From Streptomyces antioxidans (lineage in GTDB: Bacteria; Actinomycetota; Actinomycetes; Streptomycetales; Streptomycetaceae), in contig NZ_LAKD02000029.1 of NCBI RefSeq assembly GCF_000968685.2, positions 62,001 to 126,000 on the forward strand: a stretch of 64,000 nucleotides of DNA, read 5' to 3'. Shown one piece after another: positions 43,105 to 52,780 of this stretch. The notes beneath the pieces are model-generated. The model made no database searches. It was given only the letters and a program-made list of their open reading frames with translations, and was not told where the DNA came from. Made by a program: the position numbers and the translations under genes. Numbering within the stretch: position 1 is the first letter of the stretch; every line of letters starts with the position of its first letter.

Positions 43105-43902
43105 ATGCGTCAGGAGGCCGGGGCGGAGAAGCGCAGACGACTGCGCGCCGGGGACCGCCGGGAACTGATCGCCCGGATGATCCAGACCGATGGCACGGTC
43201 GTCGTGGAGGAGCTGGCCCGCTCGCTGGAGGTCACGCCCTCCACCATCCGCCGGGACCTCGCGCTCCTCACCGAACAGGGCACCATCGCCCGCACCTACG
43301 GCGGCGCGATGAGCGCCGGTCACACCGCCGAGCCCACCCTGGGGCAGCGCAGCGGGCTCGCGGTCGCGGAGAAGGACCGCATAGGACGCTGGGCGGCCGC
43401 GCGGATCGGACCGGGCGACACCGTCATCCTCGACGCGGGCACCACCGCCGGACGGCTCGCCCACCATCTGCGCAGCCGTACCGATCTGACCGTCATCACC
43501 TGCGGGCTCACCGCGCTGCGCGAGCTGGCCGAGGCGGACGGCGTCGAGCTGATCACCCTCGGCGGGACCCTGCGCCAGGTCAGCCAGGGCTTGGTCGGGC
43601 CGCTCGCCGAGCTGACCCTGTCCCGGCTGACCGCGGACAAGGTCTTCCTCGGGGCTGACGGGCTGGACGCGCGGCTGGGGATCTGCGAGGCGAGCCTCCA
43701 GCAGACCTCGCTCAAGGAGATGATGGCCGACCGCGGCACGGAGGTGTACGTCCTCGCCGACAGCAGCAAGCTGGGCCAGTCCCCGTTCACCGCCTGGGCC
43801 CCGCTGGACCGGCCATGGACGCTGGTCACCGACAGCGGCGCCACGGATGACCAGCTCGGCCCGTTCCGGGCGCTGCCCGACACCGAGGTGATCACCGTCT
43901 GA
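43105..43902 (+). CDS. DeoR/GlpR-family transcriptional regulator
   Basis: 265 residues from the ATG at 43105 (GGGGGG upstream). Helix-turn-helix: RRELIARMIQTDGTVVVEELA, RSLEVTPSTIRRDLALLTEQG, RTYGGA. Effector domain with the standard phosphosugar loop VILDAGTTAGRLAHHL and VITCGLTALREL, ending in VYVLADSSKLGQSPF typical of FruR/GlpR-like members. No sugar-metabolic gene follows, so targets may lie elsewhere or be the upstream flavoprotein. Palindromes at 42982 and 43062 suggest autoregulation. Confidence 0.93.
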   Translation: MRQEAGAEKRRRLRAGDRRELIARMIQTDGTVVVEELARSLEVTPSTIRRDLALLTEQGTIARTYGGAMSAGHTAEPTLGQRSGLAVAEKDRIGRWAAARIGPGDTVILDAGTTAGRLAHHLRSRTDLTVITCGLTALRELAEADGVELITLGGTLRQVSQGLVGPLAELTLSRLTADKVFLGADGLDARLGICEASLQQTSLKEMMADRGTEVYVLADSSKLGQSPFTAWAPLDRPWTLVTDSGATDDQLGPFRALPDTEVITV

Positions 43903-43930
43903 CGGCACACCGCCCCGGTGCCGGAGCGGG

Positions 43931-43955
43931 GGGCCGGGAGCATGGCTCCCGGCCC
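43931..43955. terminator. Hairpin between DeoR and snapalysin genes
   Basis: Perfect 11-bp stem GGGCCGGGAGC / GCTCCCGGCCC with a 3-nt loop between convergent genes. Confidence 0.8.
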
Positions 43956-43991
43956 GCCCGGGTCAGTCCCTGCGTACCGGGCCCGACCGGA

Positions 43992-44564
43992 TCAGTCCCG
44001 GTACATCAGCGGCCCCGCGGCGGCCGTCGCGCCCGCGCCCACGAGGCCGAAGCTGTCCTCGACCTCGGCCTTCTCGTCGGCGTTCGGGTAGGGGTTGGTG
44101 CAGGAGACCCCGGCGGTGGAGCCGGACATCAGGCTCGAGCACGGCCCCGGCTTCATGTCCGGCAGACCGAGGATGTGGCCGAGCTCGTGCGAGGAGATCC
44201 GCACCGTGTTGTAGCCCTCGTCGACGGCCTCGCGGCCGAAGTAGATCGTGCCGCTGCCCAGACCCGTCGAGAGGGTGCGGGGCCAGCCGTCGTCCGCGAT
44301 GATGCGGACGTTGGCCTGCTGCCCGGACGCGGCCGGCTTCAGCTGGACGTTGACCACGCTCTCGTTCCAGATCGCCGCGCCCTTGGCCACCGCGTCCTTG
44401 AACTCGGCGGCCCCGCTGGCGTCGTACGTCACCGTCCGCGCGGCGGCGGTGTGCTCCGCCGGGACGGCCGCGGGGGCGGGGGCGGCCACGGCCTGTCCGG
44501 CCGTGAGGGCGAGCACCGCCGTCACCGCGGCGGGTAAGGCACGGACGAACTTGCTGGATCTCAC
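43992..44564 (-). CDS. snpA: Snapalysin-family (M7) small neutral metalloprotease
   Basis: 190 residues from a GTG at 44564, with GAGGAGG 6 nt upstream; the frame is open further but lacks a signal there. Signal peptide: SSKFVRALPAAVTAVLALTAGQAVAA. The zinc site is HELGHILGLPD, the HExxHxxGxxD signature of M7, with the family residue contexts AIWNESVVNVQL and TIYFGREAVDEGYNTVRI. Snapalysins are small secreted milk-hydrolysing proteases. The usual divergent LysR activator (MprR) is absent; recQ is divergent instead. Confidence 0.94.
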   Translation of the reverse strand: MRSSKFVRALPAAVTAVLALTAGQAVAAPAPAAVPAEHTAAARTVTYDASGAAEFKDAVAKGAAIWNESVVNVQLKPAASGQQANVRIIADDGWPRTLSTGLGSGTIYFGREAVDEGYNTVRISSHELGHILGLPDMKPGPCSSLMSGSTAGVSCTNPYPNADEKAEVEDSFGLVGAGATAAAGPLMYRD

Positions 44565-44722
44565 GATCGGCCTCCTCGTGGGGGAAGGATGGACGGAGCA
44601 AGTGGGCATGAGCATGGCATGTCGCCGTCTCAACGACCACTGTGCCCACACACCTTGCCGCATCCGGCCGGTTGTCCACAGGTGGTCGGCGCGGATACCA
44701 CCCGGCCCCCTAGAATCGCCGG

Positions 44723-46618
44723 ATGGCTCTCCCCGACACCGGCCCCGAGACGAGCGACGCACCAGGCCCCGATATGAGCGACGCACCCAGCCCCGAGACG
44801 AGCGAGGCGCTCGCCGTTCTGCACCGCGTCTTCGGCTACGACTCGTTCCGGGGAGGGCAGCAGGAGATCATCGACCATGTGGTGGCCGGTGGTGACGCGC
44901 TCGTCCTGATGCCGACCGGCGGTGGCAAGTCGCTGTGCTACCAGATCCCGGCGCTGGTGCGGAAGGGCGTCGGTGTCGTCGTCTCCCCCCTGATCGCGCT
45001 GATGCAGGACCAGGTCGACGCGTTGCGGAACCTCGGGGTGCGGGCCGGGTTCCTCAACTCCACCCAGGACCTGGACGAGCGGCGGTTGGTCGAGGCCGAA
45101 TTCCTCGCGGGCGAGCTGGACCTGCTCTATCTCGCCCCGGAGCGGCTGCGGGTCGAGTCCACGCTGCGGCTGCTTGACCGGGGCACGGTCTCGCTGTTCG
45201 CCATCGACGAGGCGCACTGTGTGGCGCAGTGGGGGCATGACTTCCGGCCCGACTACCTGGCCCTGTCCGAGCTGCACGAGCGCTGGCCCACCGTGCCCCG
45301 GATCGCGCTGACCGCGACCGCCACCGAGGCCACCCATGCCGAGATCGCCTCCCGGCTGAAGCTCCAGGACGCGCTGCACTTCGTGGCCAGCTTCGACCGC
45401 CCGAACATCCAGTACCGGATCGCCCCCAAGAACGAGCCGAAGAAGCAGCTGCTGGAGCTGTTGCGCACCGAGCACCCGGGTGAGGCGGGGATCGTCTACT
45501 GCCTGTCCCGCTCCTCGGTGGAGAAGACGGCCGAGTTCCTGGTCGCCCAGGGCATCGACGCGGTCCCGTACCACGCGGGGCTGGACGCGCGGACCCGCGC
45601 CGAGCACCAGGCGCGCTTTCTGCGCGAGGACGGTCTGGTCGTGGTGGCCACGATCGCGTTCGGCATGGGGATCGACAAGCCCGATGTGCGGTTCGTGGCC
45701 CATCTGGACCTGCCCAAGTCGGTGGAGGGCTACTACCAGGAGACGGGCCGGGCCGGGCGTGACGGGCTGCCCTCCACCGCATGGCTTGCGTACGGGCTGC
45801 AGGACGTGGTCCAGCAGCGGAAGATGATCGACACCTCCGAGGGCGACGACACCCATCGGCGCCGCCTCGGCTCCCATCTCGACGCGATGCTGGCGCTGTG
45901 CGAGACGGTGGAGTGCCGCCGGGTGGGCCTGCTGGCGTACTTCGGCCAGCGGTCCACCCCCTGTGGCAACTGCGACACCTGCCTCACTCCCCCGGAGTCC
46001 TGGGACGGCACCATCCCCGCGCAGAAGCTGCTGTCCACGGTGGTGCGGCTCAAGCGGGAGCGCAACCAGAAGTTCGGCGCCGGGCAGATCATCGACATCC
46101 TGCTCGGCAAGAAGACGGCCAAGGTCATCCAGTTCGACCATGACGCGCTGTCGGTCTTCGGCATCGGGTCTGAGCTGCGCGAGGCCGAATGGCGCGGTGT
46201 GGTGCGGCAGTTGCTGGCCCAGGGGCTGCTCGGGGTCGAGGGGGACTACGGCACGCTGGTGCTCACCGATGCGAGCGCGGAGGTGCTGGGCAGGCAGCGG
46301 GAGGTCAGGCTGCGGCGCGAGCCGGAGAAGGAGTCGCGCACCGCGAAGGGGAAGACGGGGGGCTCGGGGAAGGCCAAGAAGGCCCCGGTGGACCTGCCGG
46401 AGGAGGCCGTGCCGGTCTTCGAGCGGCTGCGCGCCTGGCGTGCGGCGACCGCGAAGGAGCAGGGCGTCCCCGCGTATGTGGTCTTCCACGACGCCACTCT
46501 GCGCGAGATCGCGACCCGCTCCCCGGCCACGCTCGAGGAGCTCGGCACGGTGAGCGGGGTCGGCGAGAACAAGCTGGTGAAGTACGGGCAGGGGATTCTG
46601 GGCACCTTGGCGTCCTGA
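44723..46618 (+). CDS. recQ: ATP-dependent DNA helicase RecQ
   Basis: 631 residues with the full RecQ layout. Helicase motifs: [20 protein letters not shown], Walker [13 protein letters not shown] (about residue 64), DEAHC box, [59 protein letters not shown]. The RecQ zinc-binding part has [12 protein letters not shown] and CGNCDTC, then a winged helix and a C-terminal HRDC domain (about 540-625). RecQ unwinds DNA 3'-5' in recombination and fork repair. The first 25 residues contain a short repeated acidic/Pro sequence. Monocistronic. Confidence 0.96.
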   Translation: MALPDTGPETSDAPGPDMSDAPSPETSEALAVLHRVFGYDSFRGGQQEIIDHVVAGGDALVLMPTGGGKSLCYQIPALVRKGVGVVVSPLIALMQDQVDALRNLGVRAGFLNSTQDLDERRLVEAEFLAGELDLLYLAPERLRVESTLRLLDRGTVSLFAIDEAHCVAQWGHDFRPDYLALSELHERWPTVPRIALTATATEATHAEIASRLKLQDALHFVASFDRPNIQYRIAPKNEPKKQLLELLRTEHPGEAGIVYCLSRSSVEKTAEFLVAQGIDAVPYHAGLDARTRAEHQARFLREDGLVVVATIAFGMGIDKPDVRFVAHLDLPKSVEGYYQETGRAGRDGLPSTAWLAYGLQDVVQQRKMIDTSEGDDTHRRRLGSHLDAMLALCETVECRRVGLLAYFGQRSTPCGNCDTCLTPPESWDGTIPAQKLLSTVVRLKRERNQKFGAGQIIDILLGKKTAKVIQFDHDALSVFGIGSELREAEWRGVVRQLLAQGLLGVEGDYGTLVLTDASAEVLGRQREVRLRREPEKESRTAKGKTGGSGKAKKAPVDLPEEAVPVFERLRAWRAATAKEQGVPAYVVFHDATLREIATRSPATLEELGTVSGVGENKLVKYGQGILGTLAS

Positions 46619-46644
46619 GGCCCCCTCGGGGTTACCGATGGGTA

Positions 46645-46657
46645 TTACCTAAGGTAA
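46645..46657. other. 13-bp AT-rich palindrome in the recQ/DUF1080 convergent gap
   Basis: TTACCT-A-AGGTAA is perfect and stands out in very GC-rich DNA; a neighbouring GGTTACC (46630-46636) can also pair with GGTAAC. It lies between two gene ends, where no promoter is expected. Confidence 0.4.
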
Positions 46658-46756
46658 CGTCAGGGTCCGTGATCCATGGCCGGTGGCCGCCGGGGACTGG
46701 GGTGCTCCGGCGGCCACTCGCCCTCGCGCCGTTCCTCGTGCCGTACGGGGCGGTTC

Positions 46757-48976
46757 CTACAGCTCCTTGACGCGGATGTCGCGGTACGAGATCACATCGT
46801 CGGTGCTGTGCACCTGGAGGCCGATGTACCCGGAGGAGTACCGACGGCCGTCCGTGCCGGGGTCGTCCGAGCGCGGCGGGGTGAACTCCTGGCCGCCGGT
46901 GTTGTCGAACTCATTGAGCAGCACACCGTTGCGGTAGATCGAGAAGTGCTGACCGACCACCCGGATCTCATAGTCGTTCCAGCTGCCCTTGGGGGTGACC
47001 CCCGCCCCGGCCAGCCCGACCCGGTCGAATCCGTAGATCGAGCCGGTCTTGTACATATCGCCGTCCGGACGGTCGAGGATCTGCACCTCGTGCCCGTACT
47101 TGATGGCGACCCACTCCGGGCGGGACTCCTCGGGGTGGTCATGGACGTACGGGAACCGCACGAAGACACCGCCGTTGGCATTGCCCGTCCCGGGTGCGTC
47201 ATCGCGGAACTGGAGCTTCAGCGAGAAGTCGTCGTACGTCCGCTGCGGGAACCACAGCATGCCCATGCCCTCGACCGAGGTGTCGCTGGTCATGCTGCCG
47301 TCGTCATTGAGACCGAAGGCCCCGCCGCCCACGTGCTGCCACTTCTCGAAGGACTTCTTGGTGCCGTCGAACAGCGGCCGGTAGCCCTCGTCCTGACCGG
47401 GCTTGCCGATCCCGGACTGCTTGGCCGCCTTGTTGATCGCACGGTACTCGCGCTGGTCGATCACGCCGTCGGTGAGCAGCTGGTCGGTGACGGAGGTGAC
47501 GTGCTTGAGGAACAGGGCGTGGGAGGACCAGTCCTTCTCGTCCTCGATCAGCTCATTGATGGTGCAGCGGCTGCGGGTGATGCGGTTGGGGACGCCGGTG
47601 TCCACCGTGCCGACGATCACCGTAAGGCGCTCGTCCCACTCCGGACACGCGGGTGCGGGTACCCCGCCGCCCTCGGCCACGGTGAGGGCCAGCGTCCGCG
47701 CCTCGGAGGTGTTGCCCGCCTTGTCGGTGGCGCGGTACGCCACGGTGTGACGGCCCACCCGGTCCACCACCACGGGGCTGGCGTAGGCGAGGTACGGGCC
47801 GCCGTCCAGGGCGTACTCGACCTTCTCCACCCCGGAGTCGTCGTCCGCGGCGGTGAGGGTGACCTTGGCGCTGCCCACATAGGCGCCGTCGGAGTTCTTC
47901 ACCCCGTCGACCTGCGCGGAGGTCACCGGGGGCATGGTGTCCTCGGCCGGCGGAACCACCACGGTGAAGTCCACCGACTTCACCTCCGACACGTTCCCCG
48001 CCTTGTCCACCGCCCGGAAGCGCACCGTGTGCGCGCCCGCGTCATGGACCATCACCGGAGCGGTGTAGGGCTGGAACTCCCCGTCGCCCAGGGCGTAGTC
48101 GATCCGGTTGACCCCGGAGCCGGTGTCGGAGGCGGTGACGGTCACGGTGGCCATGCCGATGTACGCACCGGACGGGTCCTTCTCACCGGAGACGGTGGCG
48201 GAGGTCTCCGGCGGGGTGGTGTCGTCCGTCGGCGGGGCCACCACGGTGAAGTCCACCGACTTCACCTCCGACACGTTCCCCGCCTTGTCCACCGCCCGGT
48301 AGCGGATGGTGTGCTGGCCGACCTGGTGGACCATCACCGGGGCGGTGTAGGGCTGGAACTCCCCGTCGCCCTCGGCGAACTCGATCCGGTCCACACCGGA
48401 GCCCTCGTCGGTGGCGGACACCGAGACGGTGGCCATGCCGATGTACGCACCGTCCGCGTCCTTCTCACCCTCGACCTTCGCCGAGGCCTCGGGTGCGGTG
48501 GTGTCCTCGCCCCCGCCGCCGTCGGTGACCACCAGGATGCCCTGCATCTGGGTGTGGCCGGGGATGGTGCAGTGGTAGCGGTAGCGGCCGGGGCTGAGGG
48601 TGACTTCGGCAGTGTGCTTGCCACCGCTGTCGTCCGAGGGGTTGGCGAGGATGTTCAGCGGGACGTCGTTGTTGTACTCGGGGTCGGAGACATCGAAGGT
48701 CAGGGTGTGCGGCATCCCCATGGTGTTGCCGGTGGCCGTGCTGTTCTCGAAGACGATGGTGGTCTTCCCGGCGACCGCGGTGGTGGGCGCCGAGGCGTAC
48801 TTGGTGATGTCGTCACCCGCGGTCCAGGTGAGGGTCTGCTGGGCGGCCTGCCGGGTGTCGTCCTGCCCGTAGGCCGCCGTCGCCGTCGCCGAGGTCAGCC
48901 CGAGGACCATGAGCAGCGCGGTGAGCAGCGGCAGCCAGGGTCTGATGGGTTTGGGGCGCCTTCGTTTCACGGTCAC
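46757..48976 (-). CDS. Secreted cupredoxin / three Ig-like repeats / DUF1080 (3-keto-disaccharide hydrolase) protein
   Basis: 739 residues. GTG at 48976 overlaps the ThuA gene stop (GTGA). Signal peptide: WLPLLTALLMVLGLTSATATA. Residues about 40-150 form a plastocyanin-like domain with copper ligands in MGMPHTLTFD and YRYHCTIPGHTQM (His, Cys, His, Met). Three repeats of about 90 residues (each EGEKDxxGAYIGMATV...YTAPVMV...VDKAGNVSE) are OmpL47-type Ig-like modules. The C-terminal 240 residues are DUF1080: GYRPLFDGTKKSFEKWQHVGG, MLWFPQRTYDDFSLKLQF, GGVFVRFP, WNDYEIRVVGQHFSIYRNG, SSGYIGLQVHS. DUF1080 enzymes hydrolyse 3-keto glycosides. The combination with a copper domain suggests coupling of oxidation and cleavage outside the cell. 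Confidence 0.92.
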   Translation of the reverse strand: MTVKRRRPKPIRPWLPLLTALLMVLGLTSATATAAYGQDDTRQAAQQTLTWTAGDDITKYASAPTTAVAGKTTIVFENSTATGNTMGMPHTLTFDVSDPEYNNDVPLNILANPSDDSGGKHTAEVTLSPGRYRYHCTIPGHTQMQGILVVTDGGGGEDTTAPEASAKVEGEKDADGAYIGMATVSVSATDEGSGVDRIEFAEGDGEFQPYTAPVMVHQVGQHTIRYRAVDKAGNVSEVKSVDFTVVAPPTDDTTPPETSATVSGEKDPSGAYIGMATVTVTASDTGSGVNRIDYALGDGEFQPYTAPVMVHDAGAHTVRFRAVDKAGNVSEVKSVDFTVVVPPAEDTMPPVTSAQVDGVKNSDGAYVGSAKVTLTAADDDSGVEKVEYALDGGPYLAYASPVVVDRVGRHTVAYRATDKAGNTSEARTLALTVAEGGGVPAPACPEWDERLTVIVGTVDTGVPNRITRSRCTINELIEDEKDWSSHALFLKHVTSVTDQLLTDGVIDQREYRAINKAAKQSGIGKPGQDEGYRPLFDGTKKSFEKWQHVGGGAFGLNDDGSMTSDTSVEGMGMLWFPQRTYDDFSLKLQFRDDAPGTGNANGGVFVRFPYVHDHPEESRPEWVAIKYGHEVQILDRPDGDMYKTGSIYGFDRVGLAGAGVTPKGSWNDYEIRVVGQHFSIYRNGVLLNEFDNTGGQEFTPPRSDDPGTDGRRYSSGYIGLQVHSTDDVISYRDIRVKEL

Positions 48977-51471
48977 TCCGCCTTCCTGGCCAGGTCCTTG
49001 GCGAGCGGAGTGGGCTCGCCGCCGTTGTAGGTGATGTGCCACAGCGCCGACTTGGAGTCGGAGGTGAAGAAGCCGCGCCCGTAGTCGAGGACGTAGAGCG
49101 AGCCGTCCGGGGCGAACTTCCAGTCCATGAGGTTGCGGATGCCGTTCTCGCCCACCGGGATGATCTTCTTGAGGGATTCGGCGTGCACCGGCAGCCCGCC
49201 CTTGCCGACGGTCTTGGGGTCGGTCACCACCGCGTGGCGCGGCTGGTCGGCGTCGTAGAAGTCGCCGACGAACCACTTGCCGTCCCAGTACTGCGGCCAT
49301 TTGGTGGCGGAGTCACTGGTGGCGTCGTACCCGTAGACCGGGCCGTTCATGGTGGCCTGGCCGCCGCCCTTGAGCCACGGCAGCAGGTACTTCGCCTCCG
49401 ACGTCTTGTAGCTGGGGATGCCGTTCGCGTCCCGCGGGTAGTCGGGGGCGCCGCCCTGGGGCGAGTACCAGATGGTGTTCCCGGTGATGGGCGGCAGGTT
49501 CACCAGACCGTCGTTGTTGGGCGACTCGTTCTTGGGGTGGTCGCAGTCGTACCAGCCCAGCGGCTTGCTGGGGTCGGGCAGATTGCGGTCCCTGTAGGGC
49601 TGCTTGTTGCCCATGCAGAACGGCCAGCCGTGGTTGCCCGCCTTGGTGATGGCGGCGAAGGTGTCGTACTTGGCCGGGCCCCAGGTGGTGCTGGGCTCGC
49701 CCGCGTCCGGGCCGACCCAGCCCGCGTAGAGGATGTCCGTCTTCTGGTCCACGAAGATCCGTGCCGGGTTGCGCACCCCCATCACATAGATCTCGCCACG
49801 GGTCTTAGCCCCGCCCTCGTCGGGCTCCTTCCCGGTGAAGAGATTGCCCTCGGGGAGGGTGTAGGTGCCGTCGTCCTCGGGGTGGATCCGAAGGATCTTG
49901 CCGTTGAGGTTGTGGGTGTTGCCCGCGGTGCGGCGGGCGTCGGAGAAGGAGACGCCCTTGTAGTTCGGCTCCGGGTTGTTGCCGGAGTAACCGTCGCTGA
50001 ACTGGGAGGAGTTGTTGTCCCCGGTGGCGATGTAGAGGTTGCCCTTGGAGTCCCAGGACATCCCGCCGCCCGCGTGGCAGCAGCTGTGGATCTGGACCGG
50101 CCAGGAGAGCAGGACCTTCTCCGAGCCCAGGTCCAGCTTGTTGGTCTTCAGGTCCAGGGTGAACCGGGAGATCCGGCGCTCGGCCATCTGGGTGTCCCGG
50201 TTGATCCGGGAGTGCGGGGTGTAGTGCAGATACACCCAGCCGTTGGTGAGGAAGTCCGGGTCGAGCTCGATGCCGAGCAGCCCCTCCTCGACCTTGATCA
50301 GCTCATCCCCGCCGCCCTTGTTGCCGAAGACGGTCAGGGCGCCCGCGAGCGTCACCTTGCCGGTGGCCGGGTCGTAGACGTGGATCTGGCCCTGGCCCTT
50401 GCCGACGTCCGGGTCGTTCCAGTCGGTGACCACGGGCGCGCTGTTGTCACCGCCGCCGCGGCCGATGTAGAGCACCCGGCCGTCCTTGGCGACGACGAGG
50501 CCGTGCGGCTCGCCGATCTGGTCGGACTGGCCCGGCTGATTGGGCTTGGTGACGCGCTCGGCCTTGTAGTTCGCGTCGATGGTGGCCTTGCAGTCGGCGC
50601 GGGAGAGCCGGGTGGTCCACAGCAGCGCACCGCGCAGATGGGCGCGGAAGTCGGTCTCCTGGAAGGTGGACACCGTACCGCCCATGCCGGTGTAGAAGGA
50701 GCGGCCGCCGTCGTAGTCACGGCACCAGGAGATGGGGTGGTCCCAGCCGTTGGCGCCCTCGCCCGGCTGGTAGCTGGACTCGCGGACCCGGGCCACGGTG
50801 TGCACCGTGCCGGAGGGGTTGTCCTTCCAGTTGGGCCAGGTGTCCGTGCGCTTCCACTCCAGCGGCAGCTCCTTGGTGGCCGGGTGGACGCGGTCGCCGA
50901 CCTCCACCACGGCCCGCTGTGCGGTGGCCGGGCTGGTGGCGGCCGGGCGGGCGCCGATCAGCCCGCCGAACCAGTCGGAGTACGGCTCGTTGCGGGCCGC
51001 GTCATGGATGCCGAGGAAGCCGCCGCCCGCCTCCATGTACGACTCGAGCCCCGCTTCCTGCTCGGGGTCGAGCACATCGCCGGAGCCGGTCAGGAAGACC
51101 ACGGCGTTGTACTTGCCGAGCTTGGGCTTGGTGAACACCGAGGCGTCGGCGGTGGCGTCGACGGTGAACCGGGTCGCCGCGGGGCCCTGGTTGCCGATCC
51201 GCTCGATGGCCTCGATGCCCGCGTTCACCGTGGCGGGCTCGTCCCCGGCCGAGCCGTGGAACACCAGGACCCGGACGTTGTCACCGCCGGGCGGCGACGG
51301 CAGCGTGAGTGGCGCACGATCCTCGGGCCGGGCGCTGGCGGGGGTCCCGCCCAGCAGGGTCGCGGTGAGGGCGCCGAAGAGCAGTGCCGCCACCCCCGCG
51401 CGTCTCCTTCGCAGCCGACCGACTGCCAACCCTCGCCTCTTTGAGGGCATTTGATACGGAATGTCCCGCAT
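48973..51471 (-). CDS. Secreted ThuA - glucose/sorbosone dehydrogenase (PQQ-type beta-propeller) fusion
   Basis: 832 residues, ATG at 51471. Signal peptide: AGVAALLFGALTATLLGG. Residues about 65-290 are ThuA (type 1 glutamine amidotransferase-like): VRVLVFHGSAGDEPATVNAGI, FLTGSGDVLDPEQEAGLESYM, GFLGIHDAARNEPYSDWFGG, SWCRDYDGGRSFYTGMGGT. From about 320 a glucose/sorbosone dehydrogenase beta-propeller follows: EPHGLVVAKDGRVLYIGRG, EEGLLGIELDPDFLTNGWVYLHY, HSCCHAGGGMSWDSKGNLYIATGDN, NLNGKILRIHPEDDG, DWKFAPDGSLYVLDYG. ThuA is tied to 3-keto-trehalose metabolism in rhizobia; the propeller family oxidises sugars with PQQ. The downstream DUF1080 protein overlaps it. Cofactor and substrate are not proven here. 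Confidence 0.92.
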   Translation of the reverse strand: MRDIPYQMPSKRRGLAVGRLRRRRAGVAALLFGALTATLLGGTPASARPEDRAPLTLPSPPGGDNVRVLVFHGSAGDEPATVNAGIEAIERIGNQGPAATRFTVDATADASVFTKPKLGKYNAVVFLTGSGDVLDPEQEAGLESYMEAGGGFLGIHDAARNEPYSDWFGGLIGARPAATSPATAQRAVVEVGDRVHPATKELPLEWKRTDTWPNWKDNPSGTVHTVARVRESSYQPGEGANGWDHPISWCRDYDGGRSFYTGMGGTVSTFQETDFRAHLRGALLWTTRLSRADCKATIDANYKAERVTKPNQPGQSDQIGEPHGLVVAKDGRVLYIGRGGGDNSAPVVTDWNDPDVGKGQGQIHVYDPATGKVTLAGALTVFGNKGGGDELIKVEEGLLGIELDPDFLTNGWVYLHYTPHSRINRDTQMAERRISRFTLDLKTNKLDLGSEKVLLSWPVQIHSCCHAGGGMSWDSKGNLYIATGDNNSSQFSDGYSGNNPEPNYKGVSFSDARRTAGNTHNLNGKILRIHPEDDGTYTLPEGNLFTGKEPDEGGAKTRGEIYVMGVRNPARIFVDQKTDILYAGWVGPDAGEPSTTWGPAKYDTFAAITKAGNHGWPFCMGNKQPYRDRNLPDPSKPLGWYDCDHPKNESPNNDGLVNLPPITGNTIWYSPQGGAPDYPRDANGIPSYKTSEAKYLLPWLKGGGQATMNGPVYGYDATSDSATKWPQYWDGKWFVGDFYDADQPRHAVVTDPKTVGKGGLPVHAESLKKIIPVGENGIRNLMDWKFAPDGSLYVLDYGRGFFTSDSKSALWHITYNGGEPTPLAKDLARKAE

Positions 51472-51672
51472 TGCTCACCCATCCCTCTCACTACCGGAAT
51501 CACCGCTGAAGGAAGCTAGACGGCTTTTCGCAAGTCGCCAATAGCTATGACCGCAACTCAACGAACTTTGTCCTGAGTGTGGATGAACGGGCGTCCCCCG
51601 GCTACCGTGAAAGCACCCCGGGGCATCTGCGCATCGTCAACGGCAGGGGATCCACAGCGATTTGGGAGAACG

Positions 51673-52677
51673 ATGAGCGACGCACCCGGCTTCACCTCCA
51701 GACGCGGTCTCAGCAGACGGCTCTTCACCGGCGGCGCGGCCGTCGCGGCCGTAGGACCGCTGGCCCTCACCTCGCCCGCCACCGCGAAGGCGCCGAAGGC
51801 CCCGTCCGGCGGGGTCAAGACGGCGGCCGCGGGCGGCACGGTCCGCCATCTCAAGCTCTACGCGGAGAAGCTGCCGGACGGATCGATGGGGTACGGGCTC
51901 GAGAAGGGCAAGGCGAGCATCCCCGGTCCGCTGATCGAGCTGACCGAGGGCGACACCCTCCACATCGAGTTCGAGAACACCATGGACGTCACGGCCAGCC
52001 TCCATGTGCACGGCCTGGACTACGACGTCGCCAGCGACGGCACCCAGCTCAACCGCAGCGCGGTGGAGCCGGGCGGCACCCGCACCTACACCTGGCGCAC
52101 CCACGCCCCGGGCAAGCGCGCCGACGGCACCTGGCGCCCGGGCAGCGCGGGCTACTGGCACTACCACGACCACGCGGTGGGCACCCCGCACGGCACCGGC
52201 GGCCTGCAGAAGGGGCTGTACGGGCCGGTGGTGGTGCGGCGGGCGGGCGACATCCTGCCGGACAAGCAGTTCACGATCGTCTTCAACGACATGACGATCA
52301 ACAACAAGTCGGGGCATGACGCCCCCGAGTTCCGTGCCACCGTGGGCGACCGCGTCGAGATCATCATGATCACCCACGGCGAGTACTACCACACCTTCCA
52401 TATGCACGGGCACCGCTGGGCGGACAACCGCACCGGGCTGCTGCAGGGCCCGGACGATATGAGCCGGGTCATCGACAACAAGATCACCGGGCCCGCCGAC
52501 TCCTTCGGCTTCCAGGTGATCGCCGGGGAGAACGTGGGCGCGGGCGCCTGGATGTACCACTGTCACGTCCAAAGCCACTCCGACATGGGCATGGCCGGGC
52601 TGTTCCTGGTCGCCAAGGCCGATGGCACCATCCCCGGCTACGACCCGCACCGGCTGTCCGCGCACCGCCCGGGGTAG
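51673..52677 (+). CDS. Two-domain multicopper oxidase (small laccase)
   Basis: 334 residues from the ATG at 51673 with GGGAGAA upstream. A twin-arginine-type signal ([20 protein letters not shown]) indicates export folded. Copper sites: [30 protein letters not shown] and [13 protein letters not shown], giving the type 1 and trinuclear centres of the trimeric small laccases (SLAC, EpoA type) of Streptomyces. It oxidises phenols or other electron donors and reduces O2 to water. It is divergent from the ThuA/cupredoxin operon with a shared 201-bp promoter region, which suggests coordinated expression; a cupredoxin-to-laccase electron route is a hypothesis. Confidence 0.95.
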   Translation: MSDAPGFTSRRGLSRRLFTGGAAVAAVGPLALTSPATAKAPKAPSGGVKTAAAGGTVRHLKLYAEKLPDGSMGYGLEKGKASIPGPLIELTEGDTLHIEFENTMDVTASLHVHGLDYDVASDGTQLNRSAVEPGGTRTYTWRTHAPGKRADGTWRPGSAGYWHYHDHAVGTPHGTGGLQKGLYGPVVVRRAGDILPDKQFTIVFNDMTINNKSGHDAPEFRATVGDRVEIIMITHGEYYHTFHMHGHRWADNRTGLLQGPDDMSRVIDNKITGPADSFGFQVIAGENVGAGAWMYHCHVQSHSDMGMAGLFLVAKADGTIPGYDPHRLSAHRPG

Positions 52678-52691
52678 CCGCCGGAGCGACA

Positions 52692-52723
52692 CGACGGGGC
52701 GGGCTGATCGGCCCGCCCCGTCG
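52692..52723 (+). terminator. Terminator after the laccase gene
   Basis: Perfect 13-bp stem CGACGGGGCGGGC / GCCCGCCCCGTCG with a 6-nt loop, 14 bp after the stop. Confidence 0.9.
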
Positions 52724-52780
52724 CCTTGTCGCCGTATCGCCTCAGGGGGTGTGCGGCGCGTCAGGCGGTGTGCGGCGCCG

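Noticed and set aside
49036..51444. Long plus-strand open frame (802 codons) across the ThuA-dehydrogenase gene, and similar long frames opposite other genes (for example 21526-24225, 56485-58986, 60657-62882)
   Set aside because: They are antisense shadows caused by GC-rich third positions. None shows recognisable domains, and the opposite frames encode clear families.
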